From: Dryas octopetala
Lineage: Eukaryota > Streptophyta > Magnoliopsida > Rosales > Rosaceae
DNA length: 64,000 nt
Direction: 5' to 3'
Assembly (NCBI GenBank): GCA_963921425.1
Contig: OY992834.1
Location: 11,825,271-11,889,270 of the forward strand
Part shown: positions 13,485 through 26,434 of the stretch, in pieces
Layout of the letters: the number at the start of each line of letters is the position of its first letter
Position numbering within the stretch: the stretch's first letter is position 1
Notes under the pieces: generated by a model
Seen by the model: the letters and a program-made list of their open reading frames with translations, nothing else
What the model was told of the DNA's origin: nothing
Databases searched by the model: none
Made by a program: the position numbers and the translations under genes

Positions 13485-14207
13485 GAGTGGTGATATTCCC
13501 ACCCCCTATTCTTATTTCATCACCCACCTAATTTTTCCACCCCTCAGAATGTTTGAAAAAAATTTAAATATACTTATCTCACCACCATTATTCCCAAATT
13601 ACTCCTACCCTTTTCATCTTTTTCCCCTTCTCCCTCCCAACTCTAACCCTAGCCCTAAAGAAAAAGATAAAAGAAGCAATTACCCAGCTGCCATGGCAGC
13701 ATCCCAAGTTCCCAACTGATACTTAAGAAACTCATTCAATACAAAAAATTATACTCAAGTTGTTATATTTTGCCACGGACATGAAAAGAGCGAATTTCAT
13801 TGTTAGGAACATTTTTATTTATAGAATAGAGATAATGAAATAATTTATACAATAGAAAAATAGATCCTAAATACTTTCATTTGGACTGATTACATTGTTT
13901 GGTATGGAGCATCATTGTTTTACATTTTGTTGAAAAATTTATGTGTAGGCGATGGATTGTAAGCCCACCTCTATAGTCTTTCATTTTTTATGATTTATGA
14001 GGAATGGTGGTACTACAAAAGTAGTACCCCAATTAATTTGCTGCACCTGGGTTTCCACATCTGGGTTTCCATGGAGGACAAGCGACCTGACTGCTTTGTT
14101 TTTTAAATGTCCTTCTTGGTAATTTTATGAAAAGGTATATTGTAATTAATTTTTGTTTGCAATAGGGGGTGGGAAAATAGGAATAGAGGGTGGGAATAGT
14201 ACCACTC
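13485..14207. mobile_element. MITE with about 40 bp terminal inverted repeats
   Basis: The left end (GAGTGGTGATATTCCCACCC, then a CTATTC motif) is the imperfect reverse complement of the right end (AGAGGGTGGGAATAGTACCACTC). The interior of about 640 bp has no coding capacity. The flanks share AATAAT, but a clean target-site duplication could not be fixed, so the superfamily is open (Mutator or hAT). Confidence 0.7.
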
Positions 14208-14354
14208 CTAATAATATTCTTCCCGATTAAATCACTATATATAGTTATGATCGGGTGTTGAGTTTATCTCAAAAAAATGTTGATACAATTAAGAAGATAT
14301 CAATTGTATCAAGATATCACATTTAATATACTAAATATTTGATAGTTATTTTAT

Positions 14355-14578
14355 GGGTAAATTACTAAAAAGTCTATTTTAGAGCCTTTGTACAAAAAAA
14401 CTTACTTAAAAAGTTTGAATGATAAATAGGTCCACTTTGTACAAATAAAGTTCACATTATATTTTTTTTTGTACAAAAATTATTTATACAAAGTGCACGT
14501 ATTTATCATTTCAACTTTTTAAATGAGTTTTTTTTTTTGTACAAAAGACTCTAAAAATGAACTTTTTAGTAATTTACT
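14355..14578. mobile_element. Foldback MITE, Mutator-like, 10 bp target-site duplication
   Basis: A 224 bp element that is one large hairpin: the first 110 or so bases (GGGTAAATTACTAAAAAG onward) pair with the last 110. It is flanked on both sides by the perfect 10-mer GTTATTTTAT (14345-14354 and 14579-14588). A 9-10 bp duplication points to the Mutator superfamily. It has no ORF. Confidence 0.85.
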
Positions 14579-14945
14579 GTTATTTTATCTCCTATGAGAC
14601 AATTGTAAGTTGTAAATAATCCACACAGTTATTCATAATCAATCTACATATCTCAAATATTTATTTTCACAACAAAAACAACATTCCTTTCGTTATTCCT
14701 GTTAAAAAGTGGCCGGTTGGGGCTCATAGTTTATTAATTTAGTAGTAAAACATTTGACGTGGAATGCTAACAACCTTCTCTGCTTACATATGAAATTATT
14801 AATTGTGCAATAGAACATCTGAACATATATGAATCGTTCAATAAGTGATAAGGTGTGGTACGTAAAGGAGCATATTAATTGTTGTAAGGTGTAGAACATC
14901 TTAACCCCACAGATAGAGAGTCCTGCATTATTAATTATAAGTGCC

Positions 14946-14948
<3 letters not shown>

Positions 14949-15030
<82 letters not shown>
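14949..15030. repeat. (TC)41 microsatellite
   Basis: An uninterrupted dinucleotide tract of 82 bp. The SLSLSL ORF across it is an artefact. It is likely to be polymorphic in length. Confidence 0.98.
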
Positions 15031-15034
<4 letters not shown>

Positions 15035-17822
15035 TGGACCTAGTGAACATTCCCGAAAGGTCTGAAGGATCCCTCCCTTTTAATGAACCTCATATCCATC
15101 GCATTGAAACAATAAAACTTCAACCAATCATTTGTTTGCTTCTAAATGATCAAATTGCCAAAACAACCCCCAATCACTCTTCTTATTACACCCACATGTG
15201 TGAATACGAATATGTATTTATATGATATATGTATCTATATAAGTATATAACCAATGTAGTATACATGGGAAATTAAATAAGAAAGGATAAAAGAAATTAA
15301 AGAAAATTGAAGTCCCATCTAGTGATTGACAAGCATGCATGTATCTTGCTGGAAGGCTGGCCGTTACAAGAATTTAATGTATAATTTTCTTGCTGCTTGG
15401 TAGTTGGTTCGATATCCTTAATGTGACTAAAAAGTACATAAAACATTTGGCAGGTTTTTAGCATTAAATTGAGATCATTTATATATATAGTAAATATGTT
15501 GATGAACTCATGATTGACATTGCATTATTTTGGACATTGATGAAAGCCTTTGGGATTTCATTTGGTTGCTCAGAAGTTTTCTCAAATGAAACATGCATGT
15601 ATGCATCGATGAATTTGAACCGTACATTAGACAATAATTTACCATATGTTTCATGCAAAAGTAAATAAATATATAAATAAAATTCATCAAATTGTCTGTC
15701 ACCTAATTGGTCTAGAATATTTTTGCTAGTCAATAGAGTGCTCTAGAGTCCATGCCTCTACGAACAAACATATATATCACCGTTATGCCTTTATGGCTTG
15801 AATGGGGTCTTCCTTGTTAATTAATTGACAATAATGTTGAGGATTCATGTTTCTTGCTCTGACTTTTTTCTCTAATTACTGTCTGAAAGCTTGATTTCCA
15901 ACTTATTAAGTTAACAATTTTCATATTGCATGGCTCAAATCGACCTGTTTATAGCTGTGGTTCAAATGATTGATCAGGTACTCCACCAAAGTCTTTGATT
16001 TTTGCTTTGACCCAAATGCCACCCCAAGAACTAAACAAATTAAACTTTTTCTGGCCATAGCTGTCACAGAAGCACACTACAGCTGTGATACGCCAAATTG
16101 ATTATCAATTAATGAGTGATCGATGTTTTTTTAGCATTTTTTCTTTTTGGTGTTGGATTGTTATCTAATTGCAGTAACTGTAATAAATTAAGAAAAATAG
16201 AACATTTAATTCAAAATCAATTAGTAATTAGTAGAGAAATGTGAGACAATGCTTTACTTCCCCAACGTGAAATATTACTCTCAACAATTCTATAAGAGCA
16301 ATTTCGTCATAAAAATCAAATGGGTATTGAGATATATGAAATTACACCAACATATTTTGGGTCTAAAAACACCTCATTTCCTTATGAAATGAAGATTGAG
16401 ACTCAATTCAGTTACTCAGTTCTCAAAAGATGTGTGTGTGCAACGTGGCAGTACTGTCTATGTTCCCCACCCTGCCGTTGAAGAAGAAAAAAAAAAAAAA
16501 AAAAAAAGTCACCTGGATACCAACCAACCCATGAAATAATGAAATCCAACTGTCTGCATAAAAGTTGGAACCGAAAGCTACTTCCAATTCAGATGGGCAC
16601 AAAGGAAAGATGTATGTACGTCTTCAGTAGGCAATTAAATGGTTGGCCATTTTTCCTTAGAAAACAAAATTTCCCTCACCTAAACTGAATATATACGTAC
16701 CACCCAAAACATTCCTCATTTCTACTAAACTAGCTTCTTATCCTCCAAAAAAATGCTTCCCAAATTAAGTGCATATTTTAGTTGAGGACCAGCTAGATAT
16801 CTTGTTCTCACCATTCATAAGGTTGAGCACCTACCCAATCATGAGCTTTAACTTCACGTACTTGTTCTGCCATGATTAATGGATATTTACCTGCAACTCA
16901 ATTTGGGTTGAGTGGGTTATGACTTATGATCCAAGATCAATATCGTACGGAACCAATTTCTTTTGGGTAACTACCATATATAGAAAATGGAGCTAAAGGG
17001 AAGCAAAAAGTACAAACCAAGGAAGTTCAATTCATAATTTCATATCTTCCTTAATTTCCTAGAGTTTGGATCCATCCTCTGGTTATATTCTATGTGCTGA
17101 TATTATGTCTGTATTCAAATAAATCTTGACATTAGAAATTCTTTGAGGTTAGTCTAAATAGTAAAAAAAGTGACATAATGAGTTAGAATTAGGACATTTC
17201 GGCTCATATAATAGACTTAATATGAGAGACAAGTGATGCATGGACAACAAATTCAATTGTTGAATTCAACTAACACAATTATGAAATCAATAATTTATTG
17301 AAGTAAACTCAATCATATGTATTGGATCGATTTCATGTTAAGTCCATATGAGCTACATTGAGAATTATGACAAGTCAGATTTTCTCCAATGTGATTAGGA
17401 AATTTCGATGTTTCAAAGTATTAATGACATTTTGGTGACAAACACGTACCATATCAGCATAAAAAACATGTTTCTTATCCTCATTTCACATTACCTTTTC
17501 GTTCTACAAAGGTAATGTGAAAAATGGCTAATTAAGTGGGAAAATCTTAAGCAGTCAAAACGCCAAGTGAATGCAAACCAATTTTACTTTGTTAGTAGCT
17601 TTCTTCCTTTGATTGTTTTATGCCATATATAGGAATTGGAAAAAAAGATGAGTTGAAAAATGAACAACACGAGGTTTCCATTTATTGTTGAATACGGGCT
17701 GGCCAAGTGAAACATAACTTCATCTTCAGACGTACTTTCTTCTAAGCTCATCTTATATTAATTTAAAACCAAGGATTAGTTGTTTCATTAAGAGATAATT
17801 AGACTTAGTTTCTTTAGAAAAA
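15031..17822. other. Intergenic, no gene seen
   Basis: AT-rich with scattered poly-A (about 16484-16507). No exon-like ORF, RNA gene or clear transposon end was recognised. Confidence 0.6.
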
Positions 17823-18174
17823 CAATTTTTAGATAGAGACCGAGGGTGTTTTAAAATTAATAAAAAAAAATTATTTTAATTTATAATAATTTATAAAAAA
17901 ATTCTTTTAATTCATAATAAAGTCCTTCTCCGATTTGAAGGATATTTTCCTCTAGTTGAAGGGTATTTCCCCTCATAGGGTGTAAAGTGGGTTTTGTAGA
18001 GGCTGCATGTTAGGTTTTAACTTCGAAATTTTGGGTAGAACCCAAAATCTTGGAATTAAAACCTAACATAAAACTGTCAAAGAAGAAAAATAAAAGGACT
18101 TACTTAAAAATCCTAAATCACTATCGATCTTAGTCTAAGAAAAACTCATAAAATGGACTGAATTCTAAATCTCT
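17823..18174. mobile_element. Non-autonomous repeat, family E, copy 1
   Basis: A 352 bp sequence that aligns almost end to end with 27594-28590 once the insertion in that copy is removed. Shared landmarks are TTTTTAGATA near the left end, TTGAAGG repeats, GAGGCTGCATRTTAGGTTTT and CTAAATCTC at the right end. The ends share a weak inverted TTTAGA motif. There is no ORF, and no target-site duplication is found at this copy. Confidence 0.65.
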
Positions 18175-20363
18175 CTTTAATTAATTGCTTGCTTGTTTAA
18201 CCTTATGTAGGACTTTGAAAACGAAAAAGTACTTGAAAATTAATAGATGATTGATCAACAGATCAAGCTATCCTCATTCCCATTTGGTGACCGAAGATTA
18301 TGGACCAGAAGGCATAAAGTGGATTGTACGTAATTGAAGGAGTTTTATATTGAATACCTTGTATATTGTGATGCAATTAGAATTCCAGATAGGAGATTTT
18401 GTATAAAGTCTCAACTTGATATGCGGACGACTTAAATAAGGTAACGTGGAGTATATGTGAATTTGACTGTTTTGATATTAAATTTAAAATTAATTAACAA
18501 CTAGTGAAGAGATCCATTTAGACTTTAATTATATAATGAGTCTTAGCTAGAATTCTTGATGTCAAATTCCAATATATGCTCTCAATAGAACATTAATTTT
18601 CAATGATAAATTACCCAATAAAGAAATGTGACAAGAGGAGGTTATAAAACGGTAAAAGTTAAAGATCGAATGAATAAAAAAAAAAAAGCAAGGAAACAAA
18701 GTGGCCAATTCTTTAATGGGTAAATTATATAATCAGTCTATGTGTTTTGACCTGAAATCGTATTTGGGACATGTGGTTTAAGTTTTGATAATTAATTTAT
18801 CTTTGTTTTATATTGGTAGTTTTAGGACATTCTGTATCCAACATAAAATTTTTTAGTTTTACTCAAGAATAATCGAAAATAATGTATGTAGTCTTGAATT
18901 TGATTTTCAAATAAGAATCTAGAAATCCTAAACTAAAGTTCAAACTCTAAAAATTTTGCCAACCCCAATTTCTCTAGAAATAAACACGAAAATATAAATT
19001 GAAATTAGTTTTAGAAAGTCCGTAAGATGATATTTTAATTTCCTAACTCAATTTTCTTTTTCAAAAACAAACAAATAATTTATTCCCAAATTAAAAATAT
19101 GGATTTTGTCCAATCAACGTACTGACGAAATTTCAAAATTGTCCTTAGTTTATAAACAACATAAAATATAAAAATTTAATAAAATTTAAACCATTTGGAC
19201 TAAATATTATTTTAGATGAAAATATGGGGACCAAAAATATAATTTACAGTTGTTTAATTTGGCATGCATGTTCTGGGCCTCTGGCTTATAGCCTGATAGT
19301 AGGAATTGAGGGAGCAATCACCAAGGAATGTGATTGAGGGCAGAGTGATCGAGCGGTGAGTAGAGGATACATTTTCTTATGGCATACACGCATGCATCTG
19401 ATTCTGATCACTGTCACTTCTCACTAGGAAGTACTAGTGTCCATATTCTTCCCCGTTTTCTTTGTTGTAGTACTTTCGACTCTTTACAATTTACATCAAT
19501 AATAACAAAATAGTCTTTTCCTACCCAAACAATAAAAAACGAAATGCTCTTTAAACGAATAGTTGGCCACTTGGCCTTCAGTACATATGAAGGCCTAGCA
19601 ACGTCATGTGGGCTCTGTTTTAGATACATGATATATAGAGAGCATCTGATGTAAGATTTTGTCTAATATTCTAAGCCTTCTCACATCTGGTCAGATTAAA
19701 TCAAACGCGGTAGCCAAAAAAAAAAAAAAAAAGAAATCAAACACGTAAACCAATTATACAAGTGATATGAAATACATGTGATTGAACTGGTACGATTGTA
19801 CGAATGAATTGCGGGCTTTAAACCCTAAACCCTAATGAATTACACGCTTTAATACCATAATATAACATATATGCGAGTATATCTCAACCACTATAATTAG
19901 CTCCCTCTATATATATAGTAGGATAGTATAATTACATAAATTTGAATTTTAAATCTCCGTAATACCATGATAAATCATCAAATAAGACTCAGCCTTAAAA
20001 GTGATTTACAAAGAAATGGTGCATATGTATGTGTTTATAATATAGCCACATGATCCCATATATATACATATAGCTACCCAGATGATCGATGTTGGGGTTA
20101 AACTAACACTCGCCCTCAATGCCATGACTAGAGACATTCAGCATTCTTAGTCTTCCATTTCCATATATAAAATTTGTACACTTATTGCAAATTAAGTTTG
20201 GATCAAATGTTAAATGGGTCCAGTACGTTTGTTTGTCTTGCCTTGTGGGGAGAGTTGAATGCCTCCAACATTGACGCAGCTTAGTAGGGAGTGTTACTAA
20301 ATAATAATCTCATGTCATCTAAATATTAAATACCTTTGAGATATAATTAACTAATTAAGGTGT
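18175..20363. other. Intergenic, no gene seen
   Basis: AT-rich. Poly-A runs are near 18678 and 19716. A sequence about being beside ATGCATG motifs near 19260-19400 shows no gene structure. Confidence 0.55.
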
Positions 20364-20372
20364 ATAAATATA

Positions 20373-20853
20373 TAGAAAATTAGGATTAAATACCAAAAAT
20401 CAATAGTTTTTTAATAAAGCAGCAAGAGACTAATTTTTTTTAGTTTAGGTACTAACCTAGAGTACAACATTTTGGATTAGGTCACAAATCAGTTTGTTAT
20501 ACAGTTGTGACTGTCGAACAGTTACAGTTATAATTGTCGAACAGTCACAGTTGTGACTATTTAAAATTTATAAAAAATCAAAATTTTTAAAGGTTTCATA
20601 CTTTTGATTTAGGTTTGGGGGATGATGTCCTATAACCCAAAAACTAAATATTAAAGTTTAAGCCTTGCAAATATTGAAAAAATAATAAATCAATAAAAAA
20701 TTTATGACTGTTAGACAGTCACAGTTTGATATAACCATGTTTTTTAAAGTTGATACCTAAACTGAAATTTAGTACCTAAAGTGAAATGACATAAATGTTT
20801 TAGTAGTTGAAATGAAAAAACATTATAATTTGGTACCTAAAGTCAATGGACCT
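20373..20853 (+). mobile_element. Mutator-like MITE family A, copy 1
   Basis: A 481 bp element starting TAGAAAATTAGGATTAAATA and ending in TTTGGTACCTAAAGTCAATG then GACCT, with a perfect 9 bp target-site duplication ATAAATATA on both sides (20364-20372 and 20854-20862). The ends form only a degenerate inverted repeat (about 14 of 25 positions). The interior carries inverted GTTGTGACTGT / ACAGTCACA blocks. Two other copies in the window have the same ends and their own 9 bp duplications. There is no coding capacity. Confidence 0.88.
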
Positions 20854-20958
20854 ATAAATATATACATACTGACTTAATGAGTTTAGATTCTCTACTTGTT
20901 TTCTACCTATTTATAATTTTGCTAATCTTTAATTTTAGTAACGTATTTATTATCAAAA

Positions 20959-21650
20959 TAGAAAATTAGAATTAAATATTAAATTCCAATAATTTTTTGG
21001 TATAACATGAATACCATATAATATTTCAATTGAACTACTAAATTTAAATGTAGTTTTTTATATTAGGTCACAAAAATGTTGGCTCATTTGATTTTAGCCT
21101 TTTTTATTTGATATTTTTGTTCTTTGGCCCACATATGATGGGTGTTAGTTAAAATTTATAAGGTTTTGACAAAATTACCTTTGAGGCTTTTACATTATCT
21201 TGAAAATTTGCTAATATAGTCTCAACTTTATATTTAGTTGTGACTGTACGACACTCACAACTTCAAATTTAGTTGTGACTTAATTGAATTATTTTTAGAA
21301 AAATTATACTACGATATAGTATAAATAGGTGTCAAAACAATACTTTTACTCAAAATAATACATAATATAGTAGTGTGAGTTGTCTCTTTCAATTTACCAA
21401 GACAGTCATAGTTAAGTTATGACTAGATTGATTTTTTTTTAATACAATATAGTATAAATTAATATAATATTTGTGATGTAATATTATTTTTTTTATTGTA
21501 GTGACATGTGATGAATATTTGTAAATTTTAATATATTTTACTTTATTATTTTGTTTGATTTTTTAACTATTATTTAATTTAAAATGTTATTTAATTTTGA
21601 TATCTAAATTAAAAAATTATTAAAATTTAATAATTAAAATTAATGGAACT
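20959..21650 (+). mobile_element. Diverged, longer relative of MITE family A
   Basis: Starts TAGAAAATTAGAATTAAATA and ends AATTAATGGAACT, resembling family A ends. It also has AGGTCACAAA and GTTGTGACT blocks inside, but is 692 bp and strongly diverged. No matching target-site duplication is found. It lies only 105 bp after copy 1. Confidence 0.5.
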
Positions 21651-22623
21651 GGTAATGGAAGTTTTTGACTAGCTAGTACCAAATGGCTTTCAAGTCCACT
21701 CGCTCTTCTTTGGCTTAATATGGATTTTTATGCGGCGCTTCTGCCTCGTGATATGTTCCACATAATAGTGAACCCCATGCACCTGATGTAAGTCTATGTG
21801 CCTCTTGCTTGGGCCAGAAAGTGAAAAAGTTCATAGCTAGCTAGGGACTCGTATATAAAAAATTTAAAACCCCCTTTTATATCCTCGTGCAAATAATTAG
21901 ACTATATAATAAGGTCTCAATTGGGCCCACAAAGAGAGTTTAAACCCATCGGATTGGTCCAAAATCAAGTAAGCTCAGTTGGGTCTACTGTATGCTTGAT
22001 GTAAACTTAAATCGAATTAACTAGGCAAGGGTTCTGAGGATGGGTACTTGGTTCCAATCTTTCCCTTTAAAAACTTCTAATAGAGGTATTTGGAATTAAC
22101 AAAACGTAAAAATTACACCCATTTTCAAGGGCAGAAGATGCAGTAAGAGCCAAGAGGGTATATATGCGGGTTTAAAAATGTGCATGAGAAATGAAAATCT
22201 CATGCAATACATGCATGAAAAGTTCAATTTTCAGTTGGTGAATAGTTTAACATGAGCTAGTGAATAGTTAAACATGAGCAATATGTAGTAGACAAGTCCT
22301 TTTTATTTTAAAATTTTATGAATATCATAAATTAGTTCCATCAACATTGTCAATATCAACAAGAAGGCTTGTAAGTTCATGCATGATCAGGAAAAATTGC
22401 TTGTGCATTTCTAGAAATATATGCGACCTTAGAAGCTGGGGAAAATTGTCTTCCAATATATCCAAACAAGTGAACACATCGATCGTTTTCATCATGGTAA
22501 TATTATTATTTTCCCTATCATAAAGTTGGTATTAACTTCTCTTTAAAGAACCAAAAAACAAATAGTATTTAATCACACATATACAATACCATCAACTATA
22601 TATTGAAGATTAAATAGTGACCC

Positions 22624-22891
22624 AACCTTTGTAGCGCAGTGGTACACTTGTCCGTATTTGATTTATAAGTATATGATAAGCCTCATTTAAAGACTAGTTC
22701 GCTAATTCCTACGGTGCCTCTCTGGCTTCGTTTGGTGGTTATAGTATCTGCTCGATGCCGATGTTATGAGATCTTGAATTTTCTGTGGGCTTTTCTACTC
22801 CATTTTTCGTAAGTCTTTGGGCTCATATTTTGTATTCTCTCTGTCTTTTTGACTGTTTTAATGCAATGATATGCTTTATTCTAAAAAAAAA
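22624..22891 (+). mobile_element. Possible tRNA-derived SINE
   Basis: TAGCGCAGTGGT at 22632 resembles a Pol III A box, and AGTTCGCTAATTCC near 22696 is a poor B box. A tRNA-unrelated body follows and ends in a run of A (22882-22891). No target-site duplication was found and the box spacing is wide, so the call is tentative. Confidence 0.42.
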
Positions 22892-24874
22892 AGACTGCAT
22901 ATATGCGATGAGCATTATATTCCTATGGTTTGTACAATATAAAAAAAAGTTAAATATATGCGTTAGATATTTTCATGAAATTAAATCATAAATGTAATTA
23001 AATATAAGAAGAGGCATGCACCACATTTCAGCCACATAAATTGATGGGAAGGGGATTATAAGAAAAATGATGGAAAAGGGTCCACGTACTTGATTTCCTA
23101 AAGATTAACCCCAACTTAATTTGGATAAAATATTAGTAAAAGCTATATATATATATGCACATATAATTAATTGTTATTGGAATACGCTTCTCTTGTTATA
23201 ATTTATTTTTTGTTGCTTCTTTGTTAGATTAATAAAATTGAAACATGCTTTATGCTTAAATGAATAACTCTATGTACATATAAACAAAAGAATGTATAAT
23301 ACTTTGAGTACTAGGCTCGTATTGAAAGGGTTAAGTACTTAAGTGTCTATAAGGCCATAAATTTTCATGGGATCTCTCCACCTGATAGTTATTTAAATTT
23401 TTCGGAAGGAAATTCAATATGGTATAATAGTCACTAAATATAAGTTACTCTTTATATGAATCACGTACACATAGGTCATCCAAAAGAGAAACCATTAATT
23501 TGTCCACATATATCATGACCGGCCACCTAAAGAGGAGTTTCAGATGAGTTAAGTATCTAATAAGACAACAAATATTCATTAAATCTTTCCACCTAATAAC
23601 TTAAATTCTAAGATAAATATTCAATATATAGAATAGCGTTATACACAATAACTCAATGATTACTTTTTTAATTTACTGACGAGTTAATCAATGAGTGTTT
23701 GAGCGTTATTGTTTACAACAGCATAATATACCAAATTATCCATCAAGAAAATATTTTCTACAAAATAATATCTTTGACCACATGTAGGAGTAGGACCACA
23801 AAATTAATTAGCATAAATCATCTATGCATACCCATTTATTTAGTTTTGATGATTAGCTATAGATGCTCCATCTTGCAAAAGATATTCAGAAAGCAATTCT
23901 TGTATCAGTCTCTCTCTCAGTCTCTCTCTCTCATCCAAAATTAAATATAAAAAATTCTCAAAAGTGCTTTTGGTGTAAATAATTAATTAATTAATTGTAC
24001 ATATATGATATACCCATGGCTATACAATACAATAATTAATCATTGTCTTTGTAAATATGGCATGAGTTGGTACACGCAGTTGTCATTTCCCCATGTGGGT
24101 AGCAATACGTTAAATTTCAACTCAGCTACTTAGCACCCAAAATGTCCCTTCAGCGATAGTTTCTTTTCCATTTTTTGGGGGACAGATCAGTACGGCATTT
24201 GGATCTGCTCGTGAGAATTGAAGCACGTACTTCAAATATAGACTAAAGAACAGCTTTTATATAAGAATAAGATAATACCAACGGTTCAATAATTCCAAGC
24301 CTTAAACGGTAGTTCATCGATCTCCCAGATAAATTATAAAGAATTGATTGGGAGGAAAAGAAGAAATAGAAGTGGGCCTTCAAGTGCAGGATGTGATCAT
24401 GTGACACAAACACTACTTTTCCTTGGAGATGGTTAAAAGCTTCGTACCTCCTTAGCTTTAAATATCAAGTGCCATAATTGGGAAAAAAAAAAAATATATA
24501 TATATATATATATACATGTAAGAATTTGTAGCACATACACATGCACTCAGCTACCTGATTGGCCCATCGGATCTAAAAATATTATCTTGCTCAAACCTTG
24601 ATGGAAGTTTTATATTTTGATTTTCTTTTTTTGATTATTTGAGAGAAAGGAGATTCGAATTTATGACATCTCTTAACATTATGAAGAAAAATAATACTAG
24701 ACAAATAGCTAATTAGCCTAACCCTTTGCTCATATTTTATATGCTAATATTACACTTATGTTCAAAATGATATTATTTTGAGTTCAAGATAAAGTTCTAT
24801 GAATTTAGGGTGTAGTATTTTAGGGTACATTTATATGTCAAAAAAATAATTAAATGAAAACTCGATTTATTTTT
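22892..24874. other. Intergenic, no gene seen
   Basis: AT-rich, with a short TA microsatellite after poly-A at about 24483-24514 and short TCTC tracts near 23911-23931. No exon, RNA gene or element end was recognised. Confidence 0.55.
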
Positions 24875-25226
24875 TAAGGAATTTAGGCATCTGTTTCAAA
24901 ATTAATTGGCAATGAGAGGAATAACCCAAACTCTCATAAGCCACTATGTAAGGTTATACTTTTCCAATGTGGGATAACATGCACTCCACATTCTCATACG
25001 CCCCTGCATGTGTGGCGTCACTTAAGCCAAACACGTGGACAACTCATATTGGGTGACGTGGAGCACGTGTGGCCACTCGGCCTAACACACGTGGGCGAAC
25101 CTGCTCTGATACCATGAAAGAATCTAGACATCTATTCCAAAACCAATTAGCAATGAGAGGAGTAGTTCAAACCCTTATAAGCAACTATGCAAGGTTATAC
25201 TTTTCCAATGTGGGATAACACTCCAC
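24875..25226 (-). mobile_element. TRIM (miniature LTR retrotransposon)
   Basis: Two direct repeats of about 115 bp (24875-24990 and 25115-25226) flank a spacer of about 124 bp. Shared landmarks are GGCAATGAGAGG / AGCAATGAGAGG and TTTTCCAATGTGGGATAACA, ending in CTCCACA. On the minus strand the right-hand repeat is the 5' LTR, beginning TGTGGAG and ending TTTCA. It is followed at once by TGGTATCAGAGC (25114-25103), the primer-binding site complementary to the 3' end of initiator tRNA-Met. There is no ORF. The small size, LTR pair and PBS define a TRIM that depends on another element for movement. Confidence 0.85.
25103..25114 (-). promoter_or_regulatory. Primer-binding site for initiator tRNA-Met
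   Basis: On the minus strand this reads TGGTATCAGAGC, directly after the 5' LTR with no gap. It is the classic plant retroelement PBS and fixes the orientation of the TRIM. Confidence 0.88.
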
Positions 25227-25269
25227 ATTTTCACAATTTTGAAGATAAGAACAATATATATATGTATAT

Positions 25270-25661
25270 GCCTCTTCTAATGTGTGATTCCTTATTTAAT
25301 TGTAAATATAAGGGATCTTTTGTGAGGTCCATTTTACATTGTAATTCGATGATCTAAACCGTTTATTTTCTAAGTCTCAATTCAAGGATCAACTTTGTAA
25401 AAAATTAGATAAATCGAAAACTATTTAAACGTTTGATTAAATGATCCTTATTTCAAGTGTTTTTCGAAGACACTATGTTCATCAATTTATTTGATCTAAA
25501 TTAGATATTTTAATGATTTCCAATTTATCTAATTTTTTGCAGAGATGATCTTAAAATAGAGACCTACAAAATAGATGGTTTGCATTGTTAAAATACAATA
25601 TAATAAGCCCAAAAGGATCCCTTAAATAAAATTATTTAAGAGATCTCACATTAGAAGGGGC
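25270..25661. mobile_element. Foldback MITE (family G)
   Basis: A 392 bp element whose left end (GCCTCTTCTAATGTGTGATT) and right end (ATCTCACATTAGAAGGGGC) are inverted repeats. Pairing extends inward through AAGGGATC(C)TTTTG. The interior shares the AACCGT-TATTTT and GTAAAAAATTAGATAAATCG core with the elements at 26024, 44705 and 50482. The flanks are AT-rich and no exact target-site duplication was settled. Confidence 0.75.
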
Positions 25662-25907
25662 TTATATTTACAATGAACTAGTTCAGGTGTGAATGTTCGC
25701 ACATTCACACTTGATACCAAGCATTTGGTAACGCCACCAAAACATGCGATCGTTTCTTGCAGCGCTCATCGCTATTTCCTCTGCCAATTTTTGAGGGTAT
25801 AGGTAGACGAGTTCTAATTTTTAGTTTTAAATTGATTGTAAGTATGAGTGGTTGATTGTAATTTTTTTTTTGGTGGTAAATGTGCACACTCTCAATAGTC
25901 TAGGTGG

Positions 25908-25932
25908 TATATATATATATATATATATATAT
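25908..25932. repeat. (TA)n microsatellite
   Basis: Twenty-five bases of alternating T and A. Confidence 0.9.
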
Positions 25933-26023
25933 TGGTGCAAAAATGCCATTTTATTAATATCCAAAACAATGTGGTTTTAAATATATATATTTATATATGC
26001 ATGTGTATGCATATATCTATGTG

Positions 26024-26424
26024 CAAGAATGCTCTAAAACTAACTAGTTAGCAAGTCAATACAAAGCTAACCACCATGTTAGGCCCACTGCATAATGTAA
26101 TCTCAAAATCTGAACCATCCATTTTTTAGGCTCTACTTAAAAAATCATCTTTATAAAAAATCTTCAAAATCGAAAGTTATTTAGCCATTTGATTATGATA
26201 ACATTTATTTATATGCTTTTATCGAAAACGGTGATCGTCTATTTATTTGATCACAATTAGATAACTAAATGATTTTTAATGTAGTTGATTTTTTACAATG
26301 ATGATCTTTGAAGTATGATCTAAAAAATGGACGGTTCATATTATGAGATTAGTTATATGGTGGACTCAAAAATATGGTTAGTTTCATATTAACTTAGTAA
26401 CTAGTTAATTTTATAGCACTCCGC
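26024..26424. mobile_element. Foldback MITE (family F), copy 1, 10 bp target-site duplication
   Basis: A 401 bp element with inverted repeats of about 49 bp (left GCTCTAAAACTAACTAGTTA, right TAACTAGTTAATTTTATAGC). It is flanked by the perfect 10-mer TATCTATGTG at 26014-26023 and 26425-26434, so it is Mutator-like. The interior is also largely palindromic. There is no ORF. Confidence 0.86.
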
Positions 26425-26434
26425 TATCTATGTG

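Noticed and set aside
14941..15225. ORF with a long Ser-Leu repeat
   Set aside because: It is a translation of the (TC)41 microsatellite.
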